Source of the DNA: CAXFCD01 sp964001155 | GTDB taxonomy: Bacteria > Fidelibacterota > Marinisomatia > Marinisomatales > UBA1611 | NCBI GenBank assembly: GCA_964001155.1 | Contig: CAXFCD010000013.1 | Location: forward strand, 1-9,172 | Direction: 5' to 3' | DNA: 9,172 bases | In this document: positions 1-6,622 of the stretch, piece after piece | Position numbering within the stretch: position 1 is the stretch's first letter | Layout: every line of letters begins with the position of its first letter | Made by a program: the position numbers and the translations under genes | Notes under the pieces: generated by a model | The model's database searches: none | Told to the model about the DNA's origin: nothing | The model's input: the letters and a program-made list of their open reading frames with translations, nothing else

Positions 1-2220
1 CCGGGTGTTCAACAATTGGTGAAAAAACAAACTGCCCTTGTTTCTGAACTGGTTCGTGAAGCCCAAAAATTATTGGATGAGGATGATGAAGATGCAGCAG
101 GGTTAAAATTACTTCAAGCCCAGCGAGGCATGCCTAAGCACCGCCAGGTCATGAAAATCTTTCAGGAAACGGGGATGCTGAAACTGGCGCAGGATATTGA
201 ATCCATTTACACTCGTGACAAAAAAATGTATGAGGTAGATGATGATTTGTATTTCGCCATTGAAGAAAAAAGCCATGTGATGGATATCACCGAGAAGGGT
301 CGAAATTTATTGGCGCCGGATAACCCGGAAACATTTGTGATCCCTGATTTGGGCGAAATGCTCCTGGAGATTGATGAGCGGGATGATTTATCCTCAATAG
401 AAAAAGAGCAGGAAAAAGAAAAAGCACACCAACTACATGCCCAAAGAAGCGGAACGATCCATAATTTTAATCAATTACTCCGGGCCTACACGCTTTATGA
501 AAAGGATGTGGAGTACGTTCTCCAGGATGGTAAAGTGATGATTGTGGACGAATTCACCGGTCGTGTCCTCCCGGGCCGCCGGTATTCCGATGGACTTCAC
601 CAAGCATTGGAAGCCAAGGAAAACGTCCGTATTGAGCGGGAAACCCAAACATTAGCTACCATTACCATACAAAATTATTTTCGCTTGTATGATAAATTGT
701 CCGGTATGACGGGAACCGCTGAGACTGAGGCAGAAGAGTTGGGCTCCATATATGGTTTGGACGTAACTGTAATTCCTACACACCGCTCTATTGCCCGGGA
801 CGACCGTGATGATTTAGTCTATAAAACAAAACGTGAAAAATATAATGCTGCTATAGATGAAATCACTGAGTGTCACCACAAAGGACAACCCGTATTGGTA
901 GGGACCATTTCAGTAGAAGTGTCGGAATTGCTCTCCCGGATGCTGAAACGGAAAAATATTCCCCATAATGTATTGAATGCGAAGCAGCATAAAAGCGAGG
1001 CGGAAGTGGTGGCGCGAGCGGGACAACGAAGCGCTGTTACAATTGCTACCAATATGGCAGGCCGAGGGACAGATATTAAATTAGGCGAAGGCATAAAAGA
1101 ATTAGGCGGTCTCCATATTATAGGAACAGAACGACATGAATCTCGGCGAATTGATTTGCAATTACGGGGACGAAGCGGTCGGCAAGGTGACTCTGGCTCC
1201 TCCCGGTTCTATTTATCCTTAGAAGATGATTTGATGCGGTTGTTCAGTTCAGACCGTGTTGCTTCCATTATGGATCGAATGGGCATCGAAGAGGGCGAAG
1301 TTATATCCGCAAAAATGGTGACGCGAGCGATTTCAAATGCCCAGAAAAAAGTGGAAGTCCGGAATTTTGGGATTCGGAAACATTTATTAGAATATGACGA
1401 TGTGATGAATCAGCAGCGGCAGGTGGTGTATGATATCCGTAACCAAGCCTTGTCCGGAGAGGATATGCGAGAATCTGTGGCGCAAATTCTGGATGATTAT
1501 GTCATGGATGAGCTTGATGGGCAATCAGGCTTGGGAACGCCGGATATGTGGGATTGGGATCATTTGAAACAAGCCTTTGCATCTCATCTCATGGTGGATG
1601 CATCCTTGGAACATATTCAAAAGGCTACAGGAAAGTCTGATCTGACGGCTGATGAAATTGCCGATTGGGTTGTGGAAGATGCGAAAACTGTTTACAAAGC
1701 AAGGGAATCCTTGCTGCCTGAAGATGTGATGCGGGGCTTTGAACGGTTTGTGATTTTGCGTACCATCGATGATAAATGGAAAGATCATCTTTATGCCATG
1801 GACCAATTACGGGAAGGAATCAACCTTCGGGCTTATGGACAAAAAAATCCCCTTTTGGAATACAAGTCTGAGGGATTCAAAATGTTTCAGGAAATGATGA
1901 CAGATATGAATTCTGTCACCATTCAACGATTATTCAGAACACAGATTCAAGGAATGGAACAGCAGGAGGGCGTTCAGGCAAGATCTGTCCGGAATGTACA
2001 AACTTCCCATCAGGATACCACGGGCATGGGATTTCAGGGGCAGCCCCAAGGTGAACAGCAAGGCAATCAACCTCAACAGGTCCGTACGCCCATTGTTGCA
2101 GGTGAAAAGCATGGCAGGAATGAAAAAATTATGGTTCAGGGTCCCGATGGTAAACAAGTTCAAATCAAATATAAAAAGCTCCAGAATTATTTAAATAAAG
2201 GTTATACGCAGGTTTCCTAA
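1..2220 (+). CDS. secA: Preprotein translocase ATPase SecA, 5'-truncated by window edge
   Basis: SecA is the cytosolic ATPase that pushes unfolded preproteins through SecYEG. The frame is open from base 1, so the start lies upstream; 739 residues are visible and roughly a quarter to a third (NBD1 with Walker A and B) is missing. Visible in order (window residues): an FCB-type helical insertion and the rest of the preprotein cross-linking domain (about 1-175), VDEFTGR at 182-188, NBD2 with TNMAGRGTD at 350-358 and the arginine-finger segment RGRSGRQGD at 389-397, the helical wing start LEYDDVMNQQR at 463-473, and the two-helix finger around DDKWKDHLYAMDQLREG (590-606). The tail (GRNEKIMVQGPDGK, 705-718) keeps the GRN start of the usual C-terminal motif but lacks the CxCxSGx8CH zinc ligands, as is known for FCB SecA. 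No frameshift or internal stop is seen. Identification is near certain. Confidence 0.98.
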   Translation, partial: PGVQQLVKKQTALVSELVREAQKLLDEDDEDAAGLKLLQAQRGMPKHRQVMKIFQETGMLKLAQDIESIYTRDKKMYEVDDDLYFAIEEKSHVMDITEKGRNLLAPDNPETFVIPDLGEMLLEIDERDDLSSIEKEQEKEKAHQLHAQRSGTIHNFNQLLRAYTLYEKDVEYVLQDGKVMIVDEFTGRVLPGRRYSDGLHQALEAKENVRIERETQTLATITIQNYFRLYDKLSGMTGTAETEAEELGSIYGLDVTVIPTHRSIARDDRDDLVYKTKREKYNAAIDEITECHHKGQPVLVGTISVEVSELLSRMLKRKNIPHNVLNAKQHKSEAEVVARAGQRSAVTIATNMAGRGTDIKLGEGIKELGGLHIIGTERHESRRIDLQLRGRSGRQGDSGSSRFYLSLEDDLMRLFSSDRVASIMDRMGIEEGEVISAKMVTRAISNAQKKVEVRNFGIRKHLLEYDDVMNQQRQVVYDIRNQALSGEDMRESVAQILDDYVMDELDGQSGLGTPDMWDWDHLKQAFASHLMVDASLEHIQKATGKSDLTADEIADWVVEDAKTVYKARESLLPEDVMRGFERFVILRTIDDKWKDHLYAMDQLREGINLRAYGQKNPLLEYKSEGFKMFQEMMTDMNSVTIQRLFRTQIQGMEQQEGVQARSVRNVQTSHQDTTGMGFQGQPQGEQQGNQPQQVRTPIVAGEKHGRNEKIMVQGPDGKQVQIKYKKLQNYLNKGYTQVS

Positions 2221-2298
2221 TAAATCCGGTATTGGCAATTTCGAGAGAATTGATCATATTATCGGTCAGAAATAATTTTAACGGAGATTTATTTACTG

Positions 2299-2327
2299 AT
2301 TTGACTCAAATACTTCAATATTAAATT
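2299..2327 (+). promoter_or_regulatory. Possible promoter/operator with perfect dyad
   Basis: ATTTGA-C-TCAAAT (2299-2311) is a perfect inverted repeat with a one-base centre. It overlaps TTGACT (2301-2306), which resembles a -35 box; TAAATT (2322-2327) follows 15 bases later as a weak -10 candidate. A repressor binding the dyad would cover the -35. The spacing is short and a dyad of this size can occur by chance, so this is only a candidate for the promoter of the surface protein gene. Confidence 0.2.
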
Positions 2328-2382
2328 GTAAGTGAAATATCGGTATAAAATCGTTATTTTTAAGAAAGACAAATGGCTTTTT

Positions 2383-2400
2383 CCCCGAGCATAAGCGGGG
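2383..2400 (+). terminator. Weak hairpin, possible secA terminator
   Basis: CCCCG (2383-2387) pairs with CGGGG (2396-2400) across an eight-base loop. AGACA just upstream (2366-2370) could add an outer stem with TGTCT (2406-2410). What follows the stem is ATTTCTGTCT, not a clean T run, so termination would be inefficient. It is the only hairpin of this kind between secA and the next gene. Confidence 0.35.
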
Positions 2401-2448
2401 ATTTCTGTCTAATACAAATTTCACTATTTCTCAAATTTCAGTATTGTC

Positions 2449-2453
2449 GGAGG
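2449..2453 (+). promoter_or_regulatory. Strong Shine-Dalgarno site deciding the start at 2459
   Basis: GGAGG lies five bases upstream of ATG 2459. An in-frame TTG at 2444 would put this site inside the coding region and add residues before the signal peptide, so ATG 2459 is preferred. Confidence 0.85.
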
Positions 2454-2458
2454 ACAAG

Positions 2459-5400
2459 ATGACTTTAATACGAACATTTTTTAACAAATTTTTGTTATCT
2501 ATCATGTTCACCGGGATGGCGTTTGCCAACGTAACTGTATCTTTAGGTGACGTAGAAGTTGATGGCTATACCGAGGATATTGTTGTCCCGGTCAACCTGA
2601 ATAACCCGAATGATGCCGTCGGCGGATTCCAGTTTGATGTAGTTGCTTTACCCACCTTAGTTGATCTTTCAGGTGTGACCCCGGTAGATGCAGAAAATTT
2701 CAGCGCAGATTATACTGTTTTTGGAGATGGTTCCGGCCGAGTTGTATTCTATACCAATGATGGTTCCGGAATTGCTGCAGGTAGCGATGAAGTTGTATTA
2801 AATCTTCATTTTGACGGTTCGGACGTTTTGTCTGCTTTTCTGGATTTAGACATGTATGACTTAGTCGTAAGTGATGCGGACGGTGATGTTTTAGAAAATA
2901 CACCGGAAGACGGTTCTATTACCGTTGGCCATGTGGTATTTCTCAGCGCTACCCTAGACACAGGTGATGTGAATGAGGAAGTTTTTCTTGATATTAATTT
3001 GGATAATCCCGGTATCGTAGGCGGTTTGCAGTTCGATATTTATGATACACCCAATTATTTAGATGTGACAGGATTTGCCACTACTGACCGGTCCGACGGT
3101 TTCTCAGTTGATTTCACCGAACTGGAAGACGGCATGACTCGAGTCATTATGTATGATGCAAATAACGGAAATATTGATGTGGGTGAAGGCGCCATCCTGA
3201 ATATGACCATGACCGTCCATGATAATGCGTACAATTCCAATGTAGGGGTGAATTTTGATAATGTAATTATTACGGATGATATTGGTGGTTCCTATTGGGT
3301 TGCCGGCGCAGATTCCGGGACGGTGACAGTCACACCGGGATACATCGAGGAACCCCATAACTTAGAAGCACAAGATGGAATGGATGCACAAGTGCTTTTA
3401 ACATGGGACGCACCTTACGGTCCCATTCCTGAAGATTTTGAAGAAGATTTTGAATTAGGTGAAATCCCTGAGGACTGGACCATGACAACCAATTCTGCTG
3501 TGGGCTGGTTTGTAACTCAAGATGGTTCTAGCGCTTTTTGGGACATTCCAAGTCACACCTGGTATGCTTGTTCCAATGATGATGCAGCCGATGATGACGG
3601 CTCGGTAGATTATTTAATTACACCGCCTTTGAATGTCAGCGGTGCCCAATCCATTATGCTGAATTTTGCATCATACTATACCGGCGCTTATAGCCAAACA
3701 GCCCATATTGAGGTCAGTACCGATGGAACGAATTTTACAGAAGTAACACAAATCCAGGCCGGTGCAGATTGGGTCATGGAATCGGTTGACCTGTCTGAGT
3801 ACGGCGGTGTTCCAAATCTATATGTTGCCTTCCACTCCAATGATAATGGCGTTTGGGCTTCCGGATGGGCTGTGGATGATATTATGATCACCTTTACAGC
3901 CAGAGGCGTTGAACGGACTGTTAATTATGATTTTTCTGAAACCGGACAATGGGTAGTCACAGCAGATAAGGGAGACGTCATTGAAAGATTTGGCGGTGGA
4001 ATTCCATTTGAAGAAATGGTTGATATTGATAATCCTATCACTCCGGACACGCGTCCTGTAGATATCGACGCCTATAAAGTGTATCGCTCTTACAATGAAA
4101 CCACAGGATTTGAAGAAATTGCCGAAACAGATGGTGAAACAACAACTTATCTTGATGAGGATGTTGTGAACAGTACGACATATTATTATTACGTCACTGC
4201 CATTTATCCGGACGGTTCCGAATCCGGACCTACCAACACAGTTTCTGCCACTCCGGTGGAATGGGTAGAATTGTGGATGGACGATGGTGCTTCTCTCACC
4301 GGTCAAATGGATACCTTGGATTTTTACATTAATAATGAATCCAATTTAGGATTGTTCTATTTTGAGATTTTGGATTATCCTGATGTGATTAACAGTATTA
4401 ATGTTTTTCCCACGGATCGAACATCCGATTGGTCTATAGAAATCTCTGACCAAGGGAATGGAACCATTGCCATAACCGGCATCAGTCTTGGCACGCCTTT
4501 ATCCGCAGGAGACGGAGCAGTATGCAGTGCAGTTTTATATCCTGATGCACCGGAAGCTATGACAGTATCCCTTTCATATACCAGTGCAACGGCGGTTCAA
4601 GATATGAATTTTATCGACTTGAATTGGACATCTGAAGGTGCAACTTATGATGTGGGAATAGAGACTCAGTATGTTCATTTAACCGGTGGCTATGGCGAAG
4701 ATGGCGGTTCCTTTACCTCTTCCATTATTTTGAATAACACTCAGCCTGTTTATGGAATTCAACTGGATATTGTTGCCAATCCTCCATTCATGAATGGATC
4801 AGGGGTTGTGGCAAGTAGTTCACACGATTTTTCTGATTGGAATGTTTCAGGCACGGTGCTCGGAAATGCCTACAGAGTCACCATGATGAACAATGCCCAT
4901 AATGCACCCATCAACCCGGGTATTTCTCACATTGCGGATGTGACGTTCGAAATTCCTGCAGGTATTCCCGAAGGCTCAGATGTTGTATTAGATGTGGCTG
5001 ATGGAGAGATTACAGACATCAACGATTTGCCCATGCACAATGAGTCAATCCCAGGGAATATTTATATCGGTTTACCGTCTGCTGCCTACACAATCCAGAA
5101 TGTTGCAGGTACGTTAGAACCGGGTGGAACAGGAACATTTGAAGTTCATATGGACAATACAGATTTGGTAGGAACCCTGCAATTCACTTTGATGGATATG
5201 CCGGAAAGTATGACAGTAACAAATGTATCACCCATCGGGCGTTTTAATGATGGTACTGTGGATGGCAGTTCCGAGGAGCAAGATGATGGTACTTATTATT
5301 TCTTAGGCTATGATTTCGCTTCCGGGATTGAATCCGGATCAGGCCCCATTCTTGAATTTGAAGTTCAATTCGACAATAATCTGAATAACTCATCAATCAT

Positions 5401-5797
5401 CATGACCATGCCTTCTGTAGCTGCTGGAGATGCAGGGGCGAATCCCCTCACCACTGTATTCCATGGATTTGGTCAATTTACCGGTTATTTGGCTATGGAT
5501 GATGAAATAGTCATTCCGGGCGAGTTTGGATTACATCCAAATTTCCCAAATCCATTTAACCCCACAACGATGATTGCGTATGATCTTCCGGAAGCTGCGG
5601 ATGTTCGGTTACAGATCTATGACCTCATGGGAAGAAACATCAATACATTGGTGAATCAAAATCAGCCCGCAGGCCGACACTTTATGACTTGGAATGCAAA
5701 TGATTTTTCAGGGAACCAAGTGAGTGCCGGTGTTTACTTGTACAGATTACAAGCTGGTGATAAGATATTCACCCGAAAAATGATTTTAATGAAATAA
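2459..5797 (+). CDS. Secreted multidomain surface protein with type IX sorting domain
   Basis: This 1112-residue protein is probably exported by Sec and then anchored or released by the type IX system. Residues 1-23 form a signal peptide (MTLIRTFF, then a hydrophobic stretch ending MAFA, cleaved before NVTV). Two cohesin-like beta repeats follow (about 25-158 and 159-297), each carrying VGGFQFD or VGGLQFD and acidic loops. A fibronectin III domain starts at about 299 (LLTWDAP) and resumes at about 534 (AYKVYRS to NTVSATP, 601). Between the halves, about 327-480, sits a choice-of-anchor-J/MAM-like domain (FEEDFELGEIPEDW at its start, GWAVDDIMITF at its end). Three more cohesin-like repeats occupy about 602-736, 737-871 and 873-1015. 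The C-terminal sorting domain (1022-1112) has NFPNPFNPTT, an IYDLMGR strand and the ending RKMILMK. No catalytic site is recognised; adhesion, scaffolding or ligand binding is inferred. The gene is monocistronic, with its own Shine-Dalgarno site and a strong terminator. Confidence 0.9.
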   Translation: MTLIRTFFNKFLLSIMFTGMAFANVTVSLGDVEVDGYTEDIVVPVNLNNPNDAVGGFQFDVVALPTLVDLSGVTPVDAENFSADYTVFGDGSGRVVFYTNDGSGIAAGSDEVVLNLHFDGSDVLSAFLDLDMYDLVVSDADGDVLENTPEDGSITVGHVVFLSATLDTGDVNEEVFLDINLDNPGIVGGLQFDIYDTPNYLDVTGFATTDRSDGFSVDFTELEDGMTRVIMYDANNGNIDVGEGAILNMTMTVHDNAYNSNVGVNFDNVIITDDIGGSYWVAGADSGTVTVTPGYIEEPHNLEAQDGMDAQVLLTWDAPYGPIPEDFEEDFELGEIPEDWTMTTNSAVGWFVTQDGSSAFWDIPSHTWYACSNDDAADDDGSVDYLITPPLNVSGAQSIMLNFASYYTGAYSQTAHIEVSTDGTNFTEVTQIQAGADWVMESVDLSEYGGVPNLYVAFHSNDNGVWASGWAVDDIMITFTARGVERTVNYDFSETGQWVVTADKGDVIERFGGGIPFEEMVDIDNPITPDTRPVDIDAYKVYRSYNETTGFEEIAETDGETTTYLDEDVVNSTTYYYYVTAIYPDGSESGPTNTVSATPVEWVELWMDDGASLTGQMDTLDFYINNESNLGLFYFEILDYPDVINSINVFPTDRTSDWSIEISDQGNGTIAITGISLGTPLSAGDGAVCSAVLYPDAPEAMTVSLSYTSATAVQDMNFIDLNWTSEGATYDVGIETQYVHLTGGYGEDGGSFTSSIILNNTQPVYGIQLDIVANPPFMNGSGVVASSSHDFSDWNVSGTVLGNAYRVTMMNNAHNAPINPGISHIADVTFEIPAGIPEGSDVVLDVADGEITDINDLPMHNESIPGNIYIGLPSAAYTIQNVAGTLEPGGTGTFEVHMDNTDLVGTLQFTLMDMPESMTVTNVSPIGRFNDGTVDGSSEEQDDGTYYFLGYDFASGIESGSGPILEFEVQFDNNLNNSSIIMTMPSVAAGDAGANPLTTVFHGFGQFTGYLAMDDEIVIPGEFGLHPNFPNPFNPTTMIAYDLPEAADVRLQIYDLMGRNINTLVNQNQPAGRHFMTWNANDFSGNQVSAGVYLYRLQAGDKIFTRKMILMK

Positions 5798-5820
5798 TTC
5801 ATTTCATAAAATTCTTCAAA

Positions 5821-5847
5821 AAGCCCTGCATTTTGCGGGGCTTTTTT
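5821..5847 (+). terminator. Strong intrinsic terminator of the surface protein gene
   Basis: AAGCCCTGCA (5821-5830) pairs with TGCGGGGCTT (5834-5843) across a three-base loop, with one G-T wobble. A six-T run (5842-5847) follows. It lies 23 bases after the stop codon. Confidence 0.93.
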
Positions 5848-5883
5848 GTTGGTTTAAATTGTAAATTCAGCTCCCAAAATTAT

Positions 5884-5966
5884 GCCGCGGTGGTGGAATT
5901 GGTAGACACGCCAGATTTAGGATCTGGTGCCCCTTGGGCGTGAAGGTTCGAGCCCTTTCCGCGGTA
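5884..5966 (+). tRNA. tRNA-Leu, anticodon UAG
   Basis: A full cloverleaf can be drawn. The acceptor stem GCCGCGG (5884-5890) pairs with CCGCGGT (5959-5965), ending in a G-T pair. The D arm is GTG/CAC around GAATTGGTAGA, and the anticodon stem is CCAGA/TCTGG with loop TTTAGGA, giving anticodon TAG at 5918-5920, which reads CUA leucine codons. A long class II variable arm (GCCC-CTT-GGGC) and a T arm with TTCGAGC follow. The discriminator is A5966. CCA is not encoded (CAG follows), so it must be added after transcription. The long variable arm and the GGTAGAC D loop are typical of leucine tRNAs. The gene stands alone, at the border between normal and AT-rich sequence. Confidence 0.96.
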
Positions 5967-5985
5967 CAGAAACCTGAAAAGGTTC

Positions 5986-6013
5986 CCTGCCCGCCGTAGG
6001 CAAGCAGGCGGGG
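5986..6013. repeat. GC-rich palindromic element (REP-like candidate)
   Basis: This short GC-rich island in AT-rich DNA folds in two exclusive ways. CCTGC (5986-5990) pairs with GCAGG (6004-6008) with an inner GCC-GTA-GGC hairpin, or CCCGCC (5990-5995) pairs with GGCGGG (6007-6012). Only one copy is in this window, so calling it a dispersed repeat is inference. It could also end the tRNA transcript, since a T-rich stretch (6026-6036) follows at a distance. Confidence 0.45.
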
Positions 6014-6084
6014 AAGGAGAGTGGCTTTTGTTTTTTAGGTTTTTCTTTATATATGATCATCAACCTTATAAGAATAGTATCAAG

Positions 6085-6105
6085 CCCCACATTCGGGGGT
6101 TTTTT
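6085..6105 (+). terminator. Intrinsic terminator within module R1
   Basis: CCCC (6085-6088) pairs with GGGG (6096-6099), followed by six T (6100-6105). Compared with copies 2 and 3, one T is missing from the GTGGGG arm, which shortens the stem. It may end transcription from the tRNA side. Confidence 0.7.
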
Positions 6106-6122
6106 GTTTGTGGGATGTTGTG

Positions 6123-6129
6123 TAGATTT
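6123..6129 (+). promoter_or_regulatory. TAGATTT box of R1, possible -10/-7 element
   Basis: TAGATTT fits the first seven bases of the TAnnTTTG -7 element of Bacteroidetes-type promoters. A start about six bases downstream would give a leader of roughly 24 bases that contains the AAGGA ribosome site. A T-rich TTTTTTG lies 16 bases upstream as a -33-like partner; that spacing is shorter than the usual one. Confidence 0.35.
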
Positions 6130-6146
6130 ACTCTGAATAATTAAAA

Positions 6147-6151
6147 AAGGA
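6147..6151 (+). promoter_or_regulatory. Shine-Dalgarno site for the gene at 6159
   Basis: AAGGA within AAAAAAGGA lies seven bases upstream of ATG 6159. It is the only cassette gene in the window with a well-placed ribosome binding site. Confidence 0.8.
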
Positions 6152-6158
6152 TATCATT

Positions 6159-6545
6159 ATGAATAATAAGATTATAGGTTTAATAGCATTTTTAGTAACT
6201 GCTATAGGTGTTCTTGCTTGGGTGTTCACTGATGGAAGTATTCCAGGTGGTTTTCTGAATTTTATCAGTGGACCATCCTTTATTCTGGTTGTTGGTATGG
6301 GTGGTGGAATGGCTTATATGAGAAAACATACATTAAATGGTAATGAATTTGGTAAAGCGCTTAAAGAAGATTTTATTCTTGCAGGTTGGATTGGTTTTAT
6401 GATGGGCATTGTACTTATAGGTGCAGGAATGGATGCAGATACTAATTTAGGAAATCTTGGTAGAGGATTTGGAGCAGCAACTCTCACTGTTATTTATGGA
6501 TACTTATTAGCAGCTATAGCTGAATCTTTTATAACAACATCATAA
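6159..6545 (+). CDS. Small four-TM membrane protein resembling a minimal MotA/PomA
   Basis: This 128-residue inner-membrane protein has four predicted helices at about 5-24, 36-54, 73-90 and 104-124. The order and local motifs recall MotA/PomA stator subunits. TM1 is followed by TDGSIPGGFLNFISGPSFILVVG, split here as TDGSIPGGFLNF and ISGPSFILVVG, like the MotA turn and TM2. TM3 (GWIGFMMGIV) resembles MIGTLVGLV of PomA, and TM4 (FGAATLTVIYGYLLA) resembles AVALLTTLYGAIL. The large cytoplasmic domain between TM2 and TM3 of MotA (around 100 residues) is reduced to about 18 residues (55-72), and the conserved TM3 proline is absent. It is therefore unlikely to be a working flagellar stator; a distant MotA/TolQ/ExbB-like channel or an unrelated four-helix protein are both possible. 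No MotB/ExbD partner is present. The next terminator starts 23 bases after the stop, so it is transcribed alone. Confidence 0.85.
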   Translation: MNNKIIGLIAFLVTAIGVLAWVFTDGSIPGGFLNFISGPSFILVVGMGGGMAYMRKHTLNGNEFGKALKEDFILAGWIGFMMGIVLIGAGMDADTNLGNLGRGFGAATLTVIYGYLLAAIAESFITTS

Positions 6546-6568
6546 TTTGTTAATGGATTGCATAAAAG

Positions 6569-6590
6569 CCCCACATTCGTGGGGTTTTTT
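6569..6590 (+). terminator. Intrinsic terminator after the MotA-like gene (in R2)
   Basis: CCCCAC (6569-6574) and GTGGGG (6579-6584) pair perfectly around an ATTC loop, followed by six T. It starts 23 bases after the stop of the MotA-like gene. Confidence 0.92.
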
Positions 6591-6611
6591 GTTTGTATAT
6601 GTGATATTTGT

Positions 6612-6618
6612 TAGATTT
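6612..6618 (+). promoter_or_regulatory. TAGATTT box of R2 before the cyclase gene
   Basis: The box is followed by TAGT and then ATG 6623. If it is a -10/-7 element, transcription would begin at or next to the start codon, giving a leaderless message; no Shine-Dalgarno site is visible. The fixed distance supports ATG 6623 over the upstream in-frame TTG at 6608. Confidence 0.35.
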
Positions 6619-6622
6619 TAGT

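Larger units (their letters stand above)
2221..2458. other. Intergenic gap between secA and the secreted protein gene
   Basis: This 238-base stretch holds no convincing gene. It contains a 13-base perfect dyad at 2299-2311, a GC hairpin at 2383-2400 and, at its end, a strong Shine-Dalgarno sequence for the next gene. The rest is AT-rich and otherwise featureless to the eye. It probably holds the 3' end of the secA transcript and the promoter of the downstream gene. Confidence 0.6.
6084..6129 (+). repeat. Intergenic module, copy 1 (R1)
   Basis: This is the first of four clear copies of a terminator-spacer-TAGATTT module in the window. It shares an unbroken 22-base block (6096-6117) with copy 3 (7926-7947), then one mismatch, then TGTGTAGAT. 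Unlike the other copies, its TAGATTT box is 29 bases from the next ATG, with a Shine-Dalgarno site in between. No gene precedes it in the window except the tRNA. Confidence 0.85.
5967..6158. other. Gap between tRNA-Leu and the first cassette gene
   Basis: This 192-base gap holds the GC-rich palindrome, a T-rich segment and the first copy of the intergenic module (6084-6129). No open frame of note is seen. GAAACCT (5969-5975) can pair with AGGTTTTTC (6037-6045), which would enclose the palindrome in a larger fold. Confidence 0.5.
6568..6618 (+). repeat. Intergenic module, copy 2 (R2)
   Basis: Terminator, GTTTGT spacer start and TAGATTT box are kept. The spacer middle (ATATGTGATATTTGT) has diverged from the GGGATGATGTG of copies 1 and 3. 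The box ends four bases before ATG 6623, the same spacing as in front of the genes at 8008 and 8910. Confidence 0.8.

Noticed and set aside
2444..2458. Upstream in-frame TTG start for the secreted protein
   Set aside because: GGAGG at 2449-2453 is correctly placed for ATG 2459, and the signal peptide reads properly from there.
3818..4306. Long reverse-strand open frames inside the secreted protein gene
   Set aside because: They lie opposite a well-supported gene with clear domains, have no recognisable motif or ribosome site, and reflect its codon composition.
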